64,000 bases of DNA from Rhizobium sp. BK313 (GTDB lineage: Bacteria; Pseudomonadota; Alphaproteobacteria; Rhizobiales; Rhizobiaceae), in contig NZ_JACHZQ010000001.1 of assembly GCF_014193655.1 (NCBI RefSeq), positions 1,054,001-1,118,000 on the forward strand. The letters are read 5' to 3'. A program made the position numbers and the translations under genes. The notes under the pieces are model-generated. The model had not been told where the DNA came from. It made no database searches and saw nothing but the letters and a program-made list of their open reading frames with translations. Below, piece after piece: positions 18,340-27,801 of this stretch; positions within the stretch are counted from its first letter, which is position 1; every line of letters starts with the position of its first letter.

Positions 18340-21300
18340 ATGGACCAGCAAGTCGACAGTCTTGAAAACACTGCCCAAGAGGCAACCGGTAGGCCGCTAG
18401 ATGCCGACGCGTTGGGCGTTCTCAGATTGGCGTCCTATCTCGGAAGTGTCAGCCCGGGATATTCACCTGACGATCCTCCTGTGACTTGGTCCGGCGTACT
18501 TGGCGCTCTGCTTACTGCGAGCGATCCAGCAGGCCGCTGGCTCCGTTGGGGCGAACAGCGTGGCTTGTTCGCCACTACATCGTCTCTCGTTCCTGATCTG
18601 CATTTGCGTGCAGCGGCCCTCGACGCTGTCGATTCTGGAGAGACGCTGGTTTCAGGTCCCGATGGCTGGTTGTCAACCTCAGTTAGGGATCAGCTCCGAA
18701 TAACAGCTGGGATCGCCGCTTCCAGCGCCGTTGACACTTCGTTACCTGCGCCAAGTGCCGCTGAGGAACTGCCACCAATAGGCACTGCCCACTTGCTAGC
18801 AAGCTTCTTGCTCGTTCCAACGGGACAGCATGGCAATGGGATCGTTGATTCTGTGAAGAGTTATGCAGCAAAATTCGTCGAGGACGAGTGGCACCTTTTC
18901 TCGCCTAGCGACACCCATTTTTCGCCCGAGGTGATGCGGCACTTCCCAGCGCCGACCAGCGCCTGGGAAGGTGTGGACGACAAATGCAGGAGAGCGGTCG
19001 ACTCAGAGGATAGCTACAGTCAGAGACCTACGAGCCCATTAGGGCGGCCAGCGCTAGCCATTCTTCCACGTCTCGCCCGCGCCTCCGCATTGCTCGCCGG
19101 GGATCCGATTTTCGATTGGTTCCAGAATTCCTTTGGCGATATCGCCAAGGCCGACTTGCCCGAGGGGTTGGTTTCTCGCTCGATTGCGTTAGGATGTCAC
19201 ACTCTCCTCGAGCGTGCGCGAGCGCTAGCCGCGGCAACGAGCCCAGGACGGCAAGTCGAGCTTCGACACATCATCGGAGCGGCCTTGGCACCCGACGAGG
19301 CAGCACTGCCGCCGTCAGTGCACCGACTGCCGCCACCGCGCGGAAGCGATACCCCGTCTGCTTGGGCTGATGCGCGCGCTCAGTTTTTGACTCTGGTGCA
19401 GCATCACCATCAGGATGACCGATACCCGGAATGGGTCCGCCTGGTCTTCGGCGAAAGCATTGTGACACCCCTCATTACCGACGACAGGTCACCTCATACC
19501 GACCTTCTCGGATTTCTGCGGTACGCGTCGGCCTTTGCGAGCGTGATCGCTGACAGGGAGGTCCGACCGCCACTCGCAATCGGCCTCTTCGGCCTTTGGG
19601 GCAGCGGCAAGTCAACCATGATCGATATGATCGGAGATTCGCTCGAGGCAATCGCCAAGCGCGCGAGCGTTGAGGAGTCGCCTCGCTTCTGCAGGGGGAT
19701 CGTGCGGATTACGTTCAACGCTTGGCACTACGCCGAAACGACGCTTTGGGCGTCTTTGTTTGTGCGTATTCTTGAGGAACTCAGCACGCATCTGGCGGAG
19801 CGGCAGGCTGGCACCCCTCTGCCCGGTTCGCCAGCCGAAAAAGCTCAGGAGCGTGCGCGCGTGCGCATCGATCTTGATGCAGCCATCGCCAAGCAGCGCC
19901 TCGCAGAGCAGGCGCTAAGTGAAGCTCAAGGCAAGGCAATTATTGCGAGTGCGGCCCGAGACGAGGCCCTGCGCAGCGAGGCAGAAGCGCGCGCCATCGC
20001 CGAATCGGCTGAGCTCGCGCGAGCCGCCGCTGTTAAAGCTGATGTCGCTGTCGCTGAGCGCATCCGTGGTGCCGTTGCTCTCGCTGGCGATGCTGCGACG
20101 CTGCTTGTAGCGTTCGGAATTCCTGCGCCGCGCGTGATCGCGGGTCAACCTGGTGAAGACCTCGTCAAACAACTTGGTGCAACCAAAGACAAACTGGTTG
20201 CTGCGAGCGCGCGGATCGAGGCGATCAAAGGGCCGATTGCACGCCTCACCGCAGTCGTTGGTTGGGAATCACGGACGCGCAAATCGCTGCTGTTCGCCGG
20301 TGCCATCGCCGCGGTTTTCGCAGTGCTTCTTGTGCTTCTCTATTTCCTCCACCTACCGGAGGCGATCGCCGGGACATTCCTGACCACACTCGCGAGTCTT
20401 GGCTGGCTGTGGACGCGATTAGGGCCGCTTTGGGACCGCTTGCAGGACGCGCTGGCGCGGGCACCTGCGGTCATCAACCAACTGGGGGACGCTTCCGAGC
20501 AAGTCGAGGCTCGCATCAAGGCACGGAAGGACGCGGATACAATCGCGACGCAGAAAGAGAAGGCGGCGAGGGACGAAGGAATCAAGGAGACGACAAAGAA
20601 GGCCACCGAAAAAGCGAAGAAGGCCGCTGAAGACGCTGAAAAGGCAGAAGCGGAGGCGATCAGCGCACGTAAAGACCTCGAAAACGCTCGTGTCGACGTG
20701 GTCACACTTGAGTCGAAAGTGGCGGCACTTGCGCCAGCTCGATTGCTGGCGGCGTTTGTCACTTCCAGGGCGACTAGTATCGACTACACACAGCATCTGG
20801 GCCTGCCGACACGCATTCGCCGCGACCTCGAGGAGCTTGAGGCCCATCTCGTTGAAGTCGCCAAGGATCCGAAGTCGCCGCGTCGGGTCGATCGCATTGT
20901 CTTGTTCATCGATGATCTAGACCGTTGCTCATCGAAGGTGGTCGTCGCCGTGCTCGAAGCGGTCCACATCCTGCTTGCATCCGATCTCTTCGTCGTGGTG
21001 GTGGGGGTCGACGTCCGCTGGCTAAAACGCTCCTTGCAAGAGCATTTTCTTATGCGGTCGGGCGACACCCATTTCGATCCGGAGGAATACCTTGAGAAGA
21101 TATTCCAGGTTCCCTTCTGGGTGCCGTCAATGAGCACTAAGGGCCGCGAGGCATTGCTCAATGCAGCGTTGCCGACGGCGGCTACCGGTACATCGGGAAC
21201 AGGCGGAGTCGCGCAGCATGGTGCGGGCCAGTCCGCTGGTGTCAGCCCGAACCAAACGCCGACCGGTAGCGGATCGACGCCACCCCCCATCATTCAGCTG

Positions 21301-21675
21301 CCGAACGCGGAACCCGTTACCCTTTCCAAGGAAGAGCGAGCCATGATTGTTCGCTGGGGGACAATCGCGGGCGAGACCCCTCGGCGGCTCAAACGGTTCG
21401 CTCGATCTTATTTGATCCTGCGTGCTTCACTCCCACGTGAAGGGCGGGAGGCGCTGCTCTCTATCCGCGACTACGATTCGATTGGACGAATCCTCGCCTT
21501 GGGTTCAGCGGCCCCGCATATCTGGCCGCTCGAAAGACCGTCCGAGGAGTCCGACGCCGCGGTTTGGGATCGCTTCTTTGGCATCGGAACGGAGCCGCCT
21601 CCGCACGGCAATCTCCGTCGCTGGGTTCCAGAGATTGCCCGCTTCGGATTCGCCGAGCCGCGGGTGATTCCATGA
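18340..21675 (+). CDS. KAP-family P-loop NTPase with Clp-N-like N-terminal repeats
   Basis: A large (about 1,111 aa) membrane-associated NTPase. Residues 1-370 contain segments reminiscent of Clp N-terminal repeats (for example RSIALGCHTLLERARALAAA ... VELRHIIGAAL). Around residue 416 is Walker A, LFGLWGSGKSTMI, and around 853 the KAP-type Walker B, VLFIDDLDRCSSKVV, followed by VVVVGVDVRWLKRSLQEHF. Between them sit two long Ala/Glu/Lys-rich coiled coils (about 500-570 and 710-790) and a pair of membrane helices (about 648-690), as in KAP proteins whose P-loop domain is split by an insertion. A low-complexity Gly/Thr/Pro linker (about 950-980) precedes the C-terminal helical part with TPRRLKRFARSYLILRA. 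KAP relatives include the phage-exclusion protein PifA of plasmid F, so an anti-phage role is plausible but unproven. The start is ATG 18340; a GTG sits one codon upstream. Confidence 0.88.
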   Translation: MDQQVDSLENTAQEATGRPLDADALGVLRLASYLGSVSPGYSPDDPPVTWSGVLGALLTASDPAGRWLRWGEQRGLFATTSSLVPDLHLRAAALDAVDSGETLVSGPDGWLSTSVRDQLRITAGIAASSAVDTSLPAPSAAEELPPIGTAHLLASFLLVPTGQHGNGIVDSVKSYAAKFVEDEWHLFSPSDTHFSPEVMRHFPAPTSAWEGVDDKCRRAVDSEDSYSQRPTSPLGRPALAILPRLARASALLAGDPIFDWFQNSFGDIAKADLPEGLVSRSIALGCHTLLERARALAAATSPGRQVELRHIIGAALAPDEAALPPSVHRLPPPRGSDTPSAWADARAQFLTLVQHHHQDDRYPEWVRLVFGESIVTPLITDDRSPHTDLLGFLRYASAFASVIADREVRPPLAIGLFGLWGSGKSTMIDMIGDSLEAIAKRASVEESPRFCRGIVRITFNAWHYAETTLWASLFVRILEELSTHLAERQAGTPLPGSPAEKAQERARVRIDLDAAIAKQRLAEQALSEAQGKAIIASAARDEALRSEAEARAIAESAELARAAAVKADVAVAERIRGAVALAGDAATLLVAFGIPAPRVIAGQPGEDLVKQLGATKDKLVAASARIEAIKGPIARLTAVVGWESRTRKSLLFAGAIAAVFAVLLVLLYFLHLPEAIAGTFLTTLASLGWLWTRLGPLWDRLQDALARAPAVINQLGDASEQVEARIKARKDADTIATQKEKAARDEGIKETTKKATEKAKKAAEDAEKAEAEAISARKDLENARVDVVTLESKVAALAPARLLAAFVTSRATSIDYTQHLGLPTRIRRDLEELEAHLVEVAKDPKSPRRVDRIVLFIDDLDRCSSKVVVAVLEAVHILLASDLFVVVVGVDVRWLKRSLQEHFLMRSGDTHFDPEEYLEKIFQVPFWVPSMSTKGREALLNAALPTAATGTSGTGGVAQHGAGQSAGVSPNQTPTGSGSTPPPIIQLPNAEPVTLSKEERAMIVRWGTIAGETPRRLKRFARSYLILRASLPREGREALLSIRDYDSIGRILALGSAAPHIWPLERPSEESDAAVWDRFFGIGTEPPPHGNLRRWVPEIARFGFAEPRVIP

Positions 21676-23055
21676 GGTCTCGATAGTCGGCGCCATGTCA
21701 TGCTCATGCCCTTTGCCCAGGACGAGGAGGTCGCCGCTACGCGGAATATGGAAACCACAATATACACAGCGCCAGCCGCCGGCATTCATCGTCAGCGTTG
21801 TCGAAGCATTGGTGCAGGGACCATATTTCAACGGTTTCTGTCATGGGTCTGCGATCGCAACCAGCGTGATTGATCCACACCGCGCCGTCGCCTCAACGGT
21901 CGGTGCTGATAGGAATGGTATCACTGGGGATGATCTCCAAGCATTCGACCAAACCCGTGGTGCGGCGTTACGAACGCCACCGCTTTTCTGCCGACCTTGC
22001 CCCTTTCTGAGGTTCAGGCTCGCTATGGCCGTCTCGCTCGTAAAGGCACGGATGTACAGGCATGTATCGGCTTTGCTTGCCGGAGCTGGCGGAGAAGACC
22101 CGCGGGGTGCTCATCATGGTGGATGCGGCATGCCAGAGGGTTATCGCGCAGGTCGACGATCCGAACACAGACATTGATCATATCGAAATGGGCAAGGCGT
22201 TCGCCGCGCTGGCTTCCCAGTTGACGGAGACAGACAAGGAATTGGCATCGTGCGCGCTTCCTGGCGCCGATCGGAGATCTTCGCTCGAATTTCCGATATT
22301 CTCGATGCCGGCATTTGACTATCGCTCAGCGGATGGCTAGCTCATCGAGCGCTATGGCCGCTATGTCTCGAGCTTTGACGAGCTCTCACAACGATTGCTG
22401 CCTGACTCCGAAAATCAGGCCACGTGCAGAGGCCGAGGCAAGGGCTTAGCCGGCCGTCGGCGCTCGTAATGCGAGTCTCGCGTAGGCGTCTGATTGGCAA
22501 GCATGATATGGAAGACGAATCCTCTAAGCTCTCAGCGCAGCAAACGTAGCAACAATTGGCCATCCAATCGCTCTCGATCGCAAACTCAGCGCCAAAGAAC
22601 GTTCTAAGCCTATTCCAGCAATGACCCGCCAATAGGTTTCGATGAGAAATAGCCTATTGCTATTCCCGCCGGCGGCCATGACGCGCCCGGCAGCTTCGCG
22701 CCCCCCTGTCGGCCGTTGAAGCAGACCTTGCACCTGCCGGAAGGCAGACATTGTCTAGTTTGAAGGTAACGGCATCTTTGCGCCGCCGATGGCGGAAGTA
22801 AGCGTGGTCGCCTTCATGTCTCGACGAAGCTGCTTAAATGTTTCGCAAAGCATCCGGTCTTCATTCTGGGCTACGGGGTCATCGCCACCATGATGCAAGG
22901 CGGTCCAGCCGAAAAGTCATGCGAGACTCGAGCTTGTTGACGCGTTTTGTGGAGCGTCTGAAGAAGCTTGGCACTGCGATCCAGACCGCCGTTCTCGCGC
23001 AGCGCATATCCATTGATCAAGTCCTCGAACGCGTCGGGATTGTCCCCACCCGCTG
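21676..23055. other. 1.4-kb region with only degenerate or doubtful frames
   Basis: Between the KAP NTPase and the cyclase gene. Short frames occur on both strands; a minus-strand one (21505-21831) with a C-x2-C pair overlaps the KAP 3' end and is probably spurious. A plus-strand frame at 22062-22340 looks protein-like (listed separately). The minus-strand frame just after the cyclase stop (22871-23143) is also mildly protein-like but has no domain I know. The region looks like decayed DNA. Confidence 0.4.
22062..22340 (+). pseudogene. Doubtful small frame, possibly a decayed gene
   Basis: A 92-codon frame whose middle (VLIMVDAACQRVIAQVDD ... IEMGKAFAALASQLTETDKELAS) has the composition of a real helical protein. 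It ends at a TAG at 22338-22340, after which the same frame continues in protein-like fashion (LIERYGRYVSSFDELSQRLLPD). That pattern suggests an interrupted gene. I recognise no family. Confidence 0.25.
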
Positions 23056-24762
23056 TCACATCTCCGGCAGGCCAGCCTTTCGGAAGCCGTCGACAAAGTG
23101 GTCTCGTACAGATGCATCGCGCAGCGGCTGGGAGCTGAGCCAATGGCCGATCGTGAAATGAGGGTGGGCGATCAGGAACAATTCTGCTTCTTGCCGGGCC
23201 TCCTCACGGTGGCCCAACTGTGCAAGCGTAGCAGCCAGAAATTTGCGTGAGTTGGTGCGATACGTCTCTTTCCTGCGGAGCGTAGCGGTTGCCGCCTCAT
23301 AGTCATGCGCGGCGTATTGCGCCTGCCCAAGATGACAAAGATACCAGCAGGCTGGGTAGGGATTTAGCCGCAAAGCCTTTTCGATCTGCGCTAGTCCGTC
23401 GGCAACCCTGCCGTCCAGCACGGACAAGTCCGACATGGCGGCCCAAGTGTCGGCGTGGTTGGGGTCCAGCTCCAGGGCCTTGGCGAAGGCGGCCTCCGAT
23501 TCCTCCCATCGCCCCTCATAAGCCAAAATGGTCCCCAGAACGTAACGGCAGCCGGCATCGTTGGGATCTAGGTCGACCGAATTCTGTGCGAACGTCGCCG
23601 CCATCCGACGGTTAGGATCTTCGGGCTCGCCGAAATGAGTCCAGGCAAGCCAACGGTTATAGGCGAGCAGACCGAGCGCCTCGGCATATGATGGCTCGAG
23701 CTTAACGGCCCGTTGGAGCAGCATATAGGCCTCACGCTCAGTTTGCGGCGACTCTTCCGTAAGGAGGCGGGCGCGCACACACAGATCGTATGCCTCAAAG
23801 TTCTTCGGTCGATTGCGCTGCGTCGGGATGATCAGCCGGCCGACGAGGGCTTCAACAATCTTGGCGTTAACTTCATCCTGTAACTGGAAAACATCTTCCA
23901 CCGTCCTGTCAAACCGGTCGGCCCACAAGTGCCGGCCGCCAAGCGCGTCGACCAATTGGGCATTGATGCGGACACGGCCCATTGCGCGTCTGGCGCTCCC
24001 CTCGAGGACATAGCGGACGCCGAGTTCCTGGGCGACCAGCCGTACGTCGACCGGCTTGCCTTTGTAGCCGTACACGGAATTGCGCGCGATGACGAACAGG
24101 CCAGCCGTACGGGAAAGGTCGGTGATCAGGTCTTCGGTCAAGCCGTCGACGAAATGCGCGTCCGCTTCATCCCCACTCATATTCGTGAACGGCAATACAG
24201 CGATCGAGGGACATTCGGGCAGCGGCAATATGCTCTGCAGCGCATCCGGCCAATGCCACACGTGGACCGGGCGAGTCAGGTTCTTTAGGTAGCGTTCTCC
24301 TGCATCAAAGAACCGGTCGCTAATCTTGCCGACGATCTCGCCGTGAACACTGGCTGAAATGCAGATGCCTCCCGGTGCGGCCTGCGTCTGGAGGCGCGCC
24401 GCGACATTGACGCCGTCGCCGAGGACGTCTGAACCGTCGTCAATGACATCTCCCAGATTGACGCCAACACGCAAAAGCAGGTGCCGGTCTCCGGAAGCCT
24501 CAACAGCAGTGGTGGGCCGTTGCATTTCCAACGCTGCTGCGACCGCGTCCACCGCGCTACAGAATTCGATTAAGAATCCGTCGCCCATGACCTTGAAGAT
24601 GCGACCGTTGTGGCGCATCACAGCCGGCTCGATAACGCCAGAACGGAGTTCCCTAAGGTTCGTCAGCGTTGCGACTTCATCAGCCTCCATCAGGCGTGAA
24701 TATCCCACCACATCGGCAACGACGATGGCGGCAAGGCGACGCTGAAGAGATTGATCCGTCAT
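23056..24762 (-). CDS. Class III adenylate/guanylate cyclase with TolB-like and TPR domains
   Basis: A 568-residue signalling enzyme making cAMP (or cGMP) from the nucleoside triphosphate. The N-terminal class III cyclase domain (about 1-170) has the metal-binding Asp17 (VVADVVGYSR) and Asp61 (FKVMGDGFL), purine-contact Lys57, and Asn119/Arg123 (GDGVNVAARLQ), so the active site is complete. Residues 185-310 form the FlgO/TolB-like segment (SIAVLPFTNMSGDEADAHFVDGL ... YVLEGSARR), and the C-terminus is a TPR array (AEALGLLAYNRWLAW, AAFAKALELDPNHADTWAA). This is a multi-copy rhizobial architecture. It is monocistronic, with a gene-poor region downstream. Confidence 0.93.
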   Translation of the reverse strand: MTDQSLQRRLAAIVVADVVGYSRLMEADEVATLTNLRELRSGVIEPAVMRHNGRIFKVMGDGFLIEFCSAVDAVAAALEMQRPTTAVEASGDRHLLLRVGVNLGDVIDDGSDVLGDGVNVAARLQTQAAPGGICISASVHGEIVGKISDRFFDAGERYLKNLTRPVHVWHWPDALQSILPLPECPSIAVLPFTNMSGDEADAHFVDGLTEDLITDLSRTAGLFVIARNSVYGYKGKPVDVRLVAQELGVRYVLEGSARRAMGRVRINAQLVDALGGRHLWADRFDRTVEDVFQLQDEVNAKIVEALVGRLIIPTQRNRPKNFEAYDLCVRARLLTEESPQTEREAYMLLQRAVKLEPSYAEALGLLAYNRWLAWTHFGEPEDPNRRMAATFAQNSVDLDPNDAGCRYVLGTILAYEGRWEESEAAFAKALELDPNHADTWAAMSDLSVLDGRVADGLAQIEKALRLNPYPACWYLCHLGQAQYAAHDYEAATATLRRKETYRTNSRKFLAATLAQLGHREEARQEAELFLIAHPHFTIGHWLSSQPLRDASVRDHFVDGFRKAGLPEM

Positions 24763-24985
24763 GTGAGGACAAGCCTAACGACCGAGTTAGCAAGTTATTG
24801 TTCAACCGCGGGTGAGTCAACAAGTGGTAAGAGGTAATGTCCAGACGATCTCCACCTCGAGCCGTCATTTTTCTTTGTGACCGACGGCGTCGAGGTGGAC
24901 GACACGGAAATGAGTATGTACTGAAAGCGGTCGGTTCTTGAACGTCTGGTGATGGTCGGCGAGCGGGGCGTCGGCGGAAGTGCCC

Positions 24986-25471
24986 ATGACCTATCTCACT
25001 GGCAACATACCGGTTGGCAGCTACGACCCGAATTCGCTTGCGAGCATCGGCATCGGCCACGCCGCGATCGATGCCGGGGGTGCATACACCAATCTGAACA
25101 CCAAAACCGGCACGGAGTTTTCGGCGACCCTCGGACTCACCAAGAATTTTAGGAATCCATCGACCGACTCCACGAACGGGCTTGACCTGCACGTAGACCT
25201 TGCCGCCAGCCAGTTTCTCACGAAACAATTCTTCGTCGGTGTCGTCGGCTACCACTACCAGCAGCTCACCGCCGACCAAGGAGAGGCCGCCCGTCTCGGT
25301 TCCAACAAGTCGCGCCCGAGTGGAATCGGGCCGCAGATTGGTTACAATTTCAACTTGGGCGGCCGACAAATCTACGCCAAACTGCGGGCCTATTTCGAGT
25401 TCGACTCCTACCGCAGGCTCGAAGGTCACGCCATTTTCGCGACAATCAATATCCCGCTGTCCAAACCGTAG
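24986..25471 (+). pseudogene. Phenol_MetA_deg/SphA-type outer-membrane protein, N-terminally truncated
   Basis: C-terminal half (about 160 of roughly 310 residues) of a COG4313-type outer-membrane beta-barrel: MTYLTGNIPVGSYDPNSLAS, IGIGHAAIDAGGAYTNLNTKTG, NGLDLHVDLAASQFLTKQFF, VGVVGYHYQQLTAD, GIGPQIGYNFNLGGRQIYAK. The first four strands and the signal peptide are absent, and the sequence upstream to the cyclase start has no matching frame, so the gene is broken rather than mis-started. Such barrels are thought to pass hydrophobic compounds through the outer membrane. Confidence 0.7.
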
Positions 25472-25515
25472 GGGCTGATCCTTCTATACCTTTCGCACGG
25501 TGTGCTGGGCGCCGC

Positions 25516-26328
25516 TCACAGATCGATAACGAAATCAGTCTGAAATCCGCCCGTCTCACGTTGTGCCTCCCAGCCTTGCGGATTGCAGATGATCCGCGTC
25601 CCACCGAACATGTAATCGCGGAATTTATGAATATGACCATGGATCCAAAGGTGCGGCTTTCTCTCCTCAATGAGGGAAGACAGGTCGCTAGCGAACGCCG
25701 CCCCACTTGCCTCGCCATAGAAATCCGGGTCCATTGATTGCATGAGTGGCGCATGATGGGTGAGGATGACCGTGCGGCCCTCAATTGGTTTTGAAAGTTC
25801 ATTCGCGATATAGCGACGACTGTCATTGTGGCGCGCAAGGATTTCTTGGATCGTGACCAAGCCCGTCTCCCCCGGGCGGCGCTCGTCCGATCGATAGATC
25901 TTTTGGTAGTCGAGCAATAAATACGGCACGAGACCGAACGCCTTGCGCTGCCGCCTCCAGGCAGGGACACTCTCGTCCAACCCCACCGACACGGCATAAT
26001 CGGTCCACAACGTCGCGCCGATGATGCGCACGTCTCCAATCGTCATCGTCTCGTTTTCCAGCAGCCGAATGCGGGTGCCTTCCGTTAGGCTGCGGGCTTG
26101 CTCAAGCGCATGGTCGATGCTGCTTCCAAAATAATCGTGATTGCCCAGAACCAAGATGACCGGCATACGCGGTTCGATCTCGCGGCGCAGGAAGCTGATG
26201 CTGTCCAGAATGTGGTCGCAAACGTCGCCAGCGCAGATGCATACATCGGCTTCAGGAATTCGCAAGCAACGACCCCAGTGACGTTGCATTGGATAAAAGT
26301 GAATATCGCTGATGATCCAGGCTCGCAT
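25516..26328 (-). CDS. Calcineurin-like metallophosphoesterase
   Basis: A 270-residue metallophosphoesterase with all five metal/catalytic motifs: ISDIHFY (D8, H10), CAGDVCDH, LGNHDYFG, ILTHHAP and IHGHIHKF. Substrates in the family range from phosphoproteins to cyclic nucleotides and DNA ends. It is the last gene of a leftward run starting at 30305, 103 bases after the AbiEi-like gene, so it may be co-transcribed with it or have its own promoter. No signal peptide, so cytosolic. Confidence 0.9.
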   Translation of the reverse strand: MRAWIISDIHFYPMQRHWGRCLRIPEADVCICAGDVCDHILDSISFLRREIEPRMPVILVLGNHDYFGSSIDHALEQARSLTEGTRIRLLENETMTIGDVRIIGATLWTDYAVSVGLDESVPAWRRQRKAFGLVPYLLLDYQKIYRSDERRPGETGLVTIQEILARHNDSRRYIANELSKPIEGRTVILTHHAPLMQSMDPDFYGEASGAAFASDLSSLIEERKPHLWIHGHIHKFRDYMFGGTRIICNPQGWEAQRETGGFQTDFVIDL

Positions 26329-26430
26329 TGGCCGGTCCTTTCGAGTGCAAGGAATTCTCGCGCCGGAGACGCGTCGCCGGGCGGTGCTGTTTTCACGTTT
26401 TTGTGGAATGCTTCGGGTTCGAGACAGCCG

Positions 26431-27417
26431 CTAGGCGCTATTGAACGCGACACGAATAATTCGTTCCATGCTGTCCAGAATCTTGTTGTAGGCCATTGGG
26501 TCGAGACGCCAGAGATCCTCTCGCATTTCGGTGTCCGGGTCATCGTCAGGCGAGAATTCCTTGTTCATTTGAAGGTATGCCCTCCAAAGCCGGTCTCCCG
26601 TTAGCTCGAAAGTAACACGTCTTACGAAACTGTCCGCCTCAGTCACGAGGTCGGTGGCTGCGTGAGGCAATGGCCCTATACGGTTTGCCGACGATGATTG
26701 GCCAATCATGTCGGTCGAGCCCGCGCTTTCCTCGCCGAGGTCGATTTTGTCGATGTTTAGGTATTTGAGCCATGTGTGTTCAGCCTTCTCCGCGAAATCC
26801 AGAAAGAGCCGGTTCACTTTCGACGATTTGCTAGCCCGAAGGAGCCCCTGAACCTTGGCCGGGCGGAGATTGTTCAGAAGCTCCATGATCTCGCGCGCTT
26901 CAATCAGCTCTTCGTCGGTAACAGCAACATAAAGGAATTCCATTATCGCTCGCGCCGGAGAAGAAGCTTTGATTGTGAAATTCCCGCGATCGATGTCAAT
27001 CAGTTCAAGATCCGGGGGAAGGAAGGAGGTTCGATGGAGATGGATGTCGGAGCCCCAGTCTATAGTCCTCGCCCATCTCGGCAGTTCGACATTTTCTGGC
27101 GCGAACAGTGTCACCTGCAATCGCGAGAGTTCAAGGAATTGCGCCTTTCCATGAATCGCAAGCGCTGTACGGCCGCCGACGTGGACCGGAAGCCTGGCAT
27201 TCGCTTGCAGGCCGTAGAGCATTCCGTCCCAACGCACTTTGCTCAGATAGCGTGTCAGGACGCCACGATCGATTGTCTCTAACCAGCCATCTTTCCGGTA
27301 TTGACGCAACAGTGCCGGGCTGTAGCCTTTTTCTTCGAGCCAACTTGAAAGGACGACAATGTCATGCGGCACATTGTCTAATAGCCATCGTAGTTTTTTG
27401 TTGGGGTCTCGCGTCAT
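26431..27417 (-). CDS. AbiEi-like antitoxin domain fused to an unknown C-terminal domain
   Basis: A 328-residue protein. Residues 1-~225 follow the type IV antitoxin AbiEi (AbiEi_3) pattern: LLDNVPHDIVVLSSWLEEKG winged helix, QYRKDGWLETIDRGVLTRY, LYGLQANARLPVHVGGRTAL, the LFAPENVELPRWAR strand, LEFLY-like MEFLYVAVTDEEL, and SKVNRLFLDFAEKAEHTW with KIDLG. In the family KIDLG is followed by a GKR-x-IV strand that ends the protein; here it is replaced by ~100 residues, ending ELTGDRLWRAYLQMNKEF ... PMAYNKILDSMERIIRVAF, of no family I know. The cognate AbiEii nucleotidyltransferase gene is absent downstream. A TTG at 27423, overlapping the previous stop, is an alternative start; ATG 27417 has GAGGTG before it. 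Confidence 0.8.
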   Translation of the reverse strand: MTRDPNKKLRWLLDNVPHDIVVLSSWLEEKGYSPALLRQYRKDGWLETIDRGVLTRYLSKVRWDGMLYGLQANARLPVHVGGRTALAIHGKAQFLELSRLQVTLFAPENVELPRWARTIDWGSDIHLHRTSFLPPDLELIDIDRGNFTIKASSPARAIMEFLYVAVTDEELIEAREIMELLNNLRPAKVQGLLRASKSSKVNRLFLDFAEKAEHTWLKYLNIDKIDLGEESAGSTDMIGQSSSANRIGPLPHAATDLVTEADSFVRRVTFELTGDRLWRAYLQMNKEFSPDDDPDTEMREDLWRLDPMAYNKILDSMERIIRVAFNSA

Positions 27418-27419
27418 GT

Positions 27420-27791
27420 TCAACGCACCTCACAATCATCGCAACGCATCCGCCAGGTCATGCCAGCCTTAACCGATCGCCATGGGCCGCCGCAGCTTTC
27501 ACACTGTCCATGAGCTTCGTCGTCTGCTTGCGCACAGATGGAGGCAGCTGCATTTCTAATAGCCCGGGTGGCCGCGACCTCGTCGACGTTGGTGTCAATT
27601 AGAAGGCCTCCGTCGACTGCCGCGACGTGTGTGATGGAAATCGAAACCAGATTGCTAAGCCCAAGAGCTGCAAGTTTGTTGGCCGCGTTCTGAATGATAT
27701 GAAACCATCCATTTCCGGCAACGATGGCAACATCCGAAGGAATTGTGCTGCCGACCGAGTGACGAAGACGATATTCGTGTGCGAAATCCAT
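27420..27791 (-). CDS. Small protein with C-terminal zinc ribbon
   Basis: A 123-residue protein, starting at the ATG 27791 (MDFAHEYRLRHSVGST). The body is Ala/Ile-rich alpha+beta with no known domain; the last ~30 residues carry two CxxC knuckles (CESCGGPW ... MRCDDCEVR), a likely zinc ribbon. It lies 10 bases after the AAA+ protease gene and directly abuts the AbiEi-like gene, so it belongs to the same transcription unit. A role as substrate adaptor for the protease is a guess from position only. Confidence 0.75.
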   Translation of the reverse strand: MDFAHEYRLRHSVGSTIPSDVAIVAGNGWFHIIQNAANKLAALGLSNLVSISITHVAAVDGGLLIDTNVDEVAATRAIRNAAASICAQADDEAHGQCESCGGPWRSVKAGMTWRMRCDDCEVR

Positions 27792-27801
27792 CGTCCAATC
27801 C

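Noticed and set aside
21505..21831. Minus-strand frame with a C-x2-C pair overlapping the KAP gene end
   Set aside because: Overlaps a confident gene by about 170 bases and has no supporting ribosome site or family.
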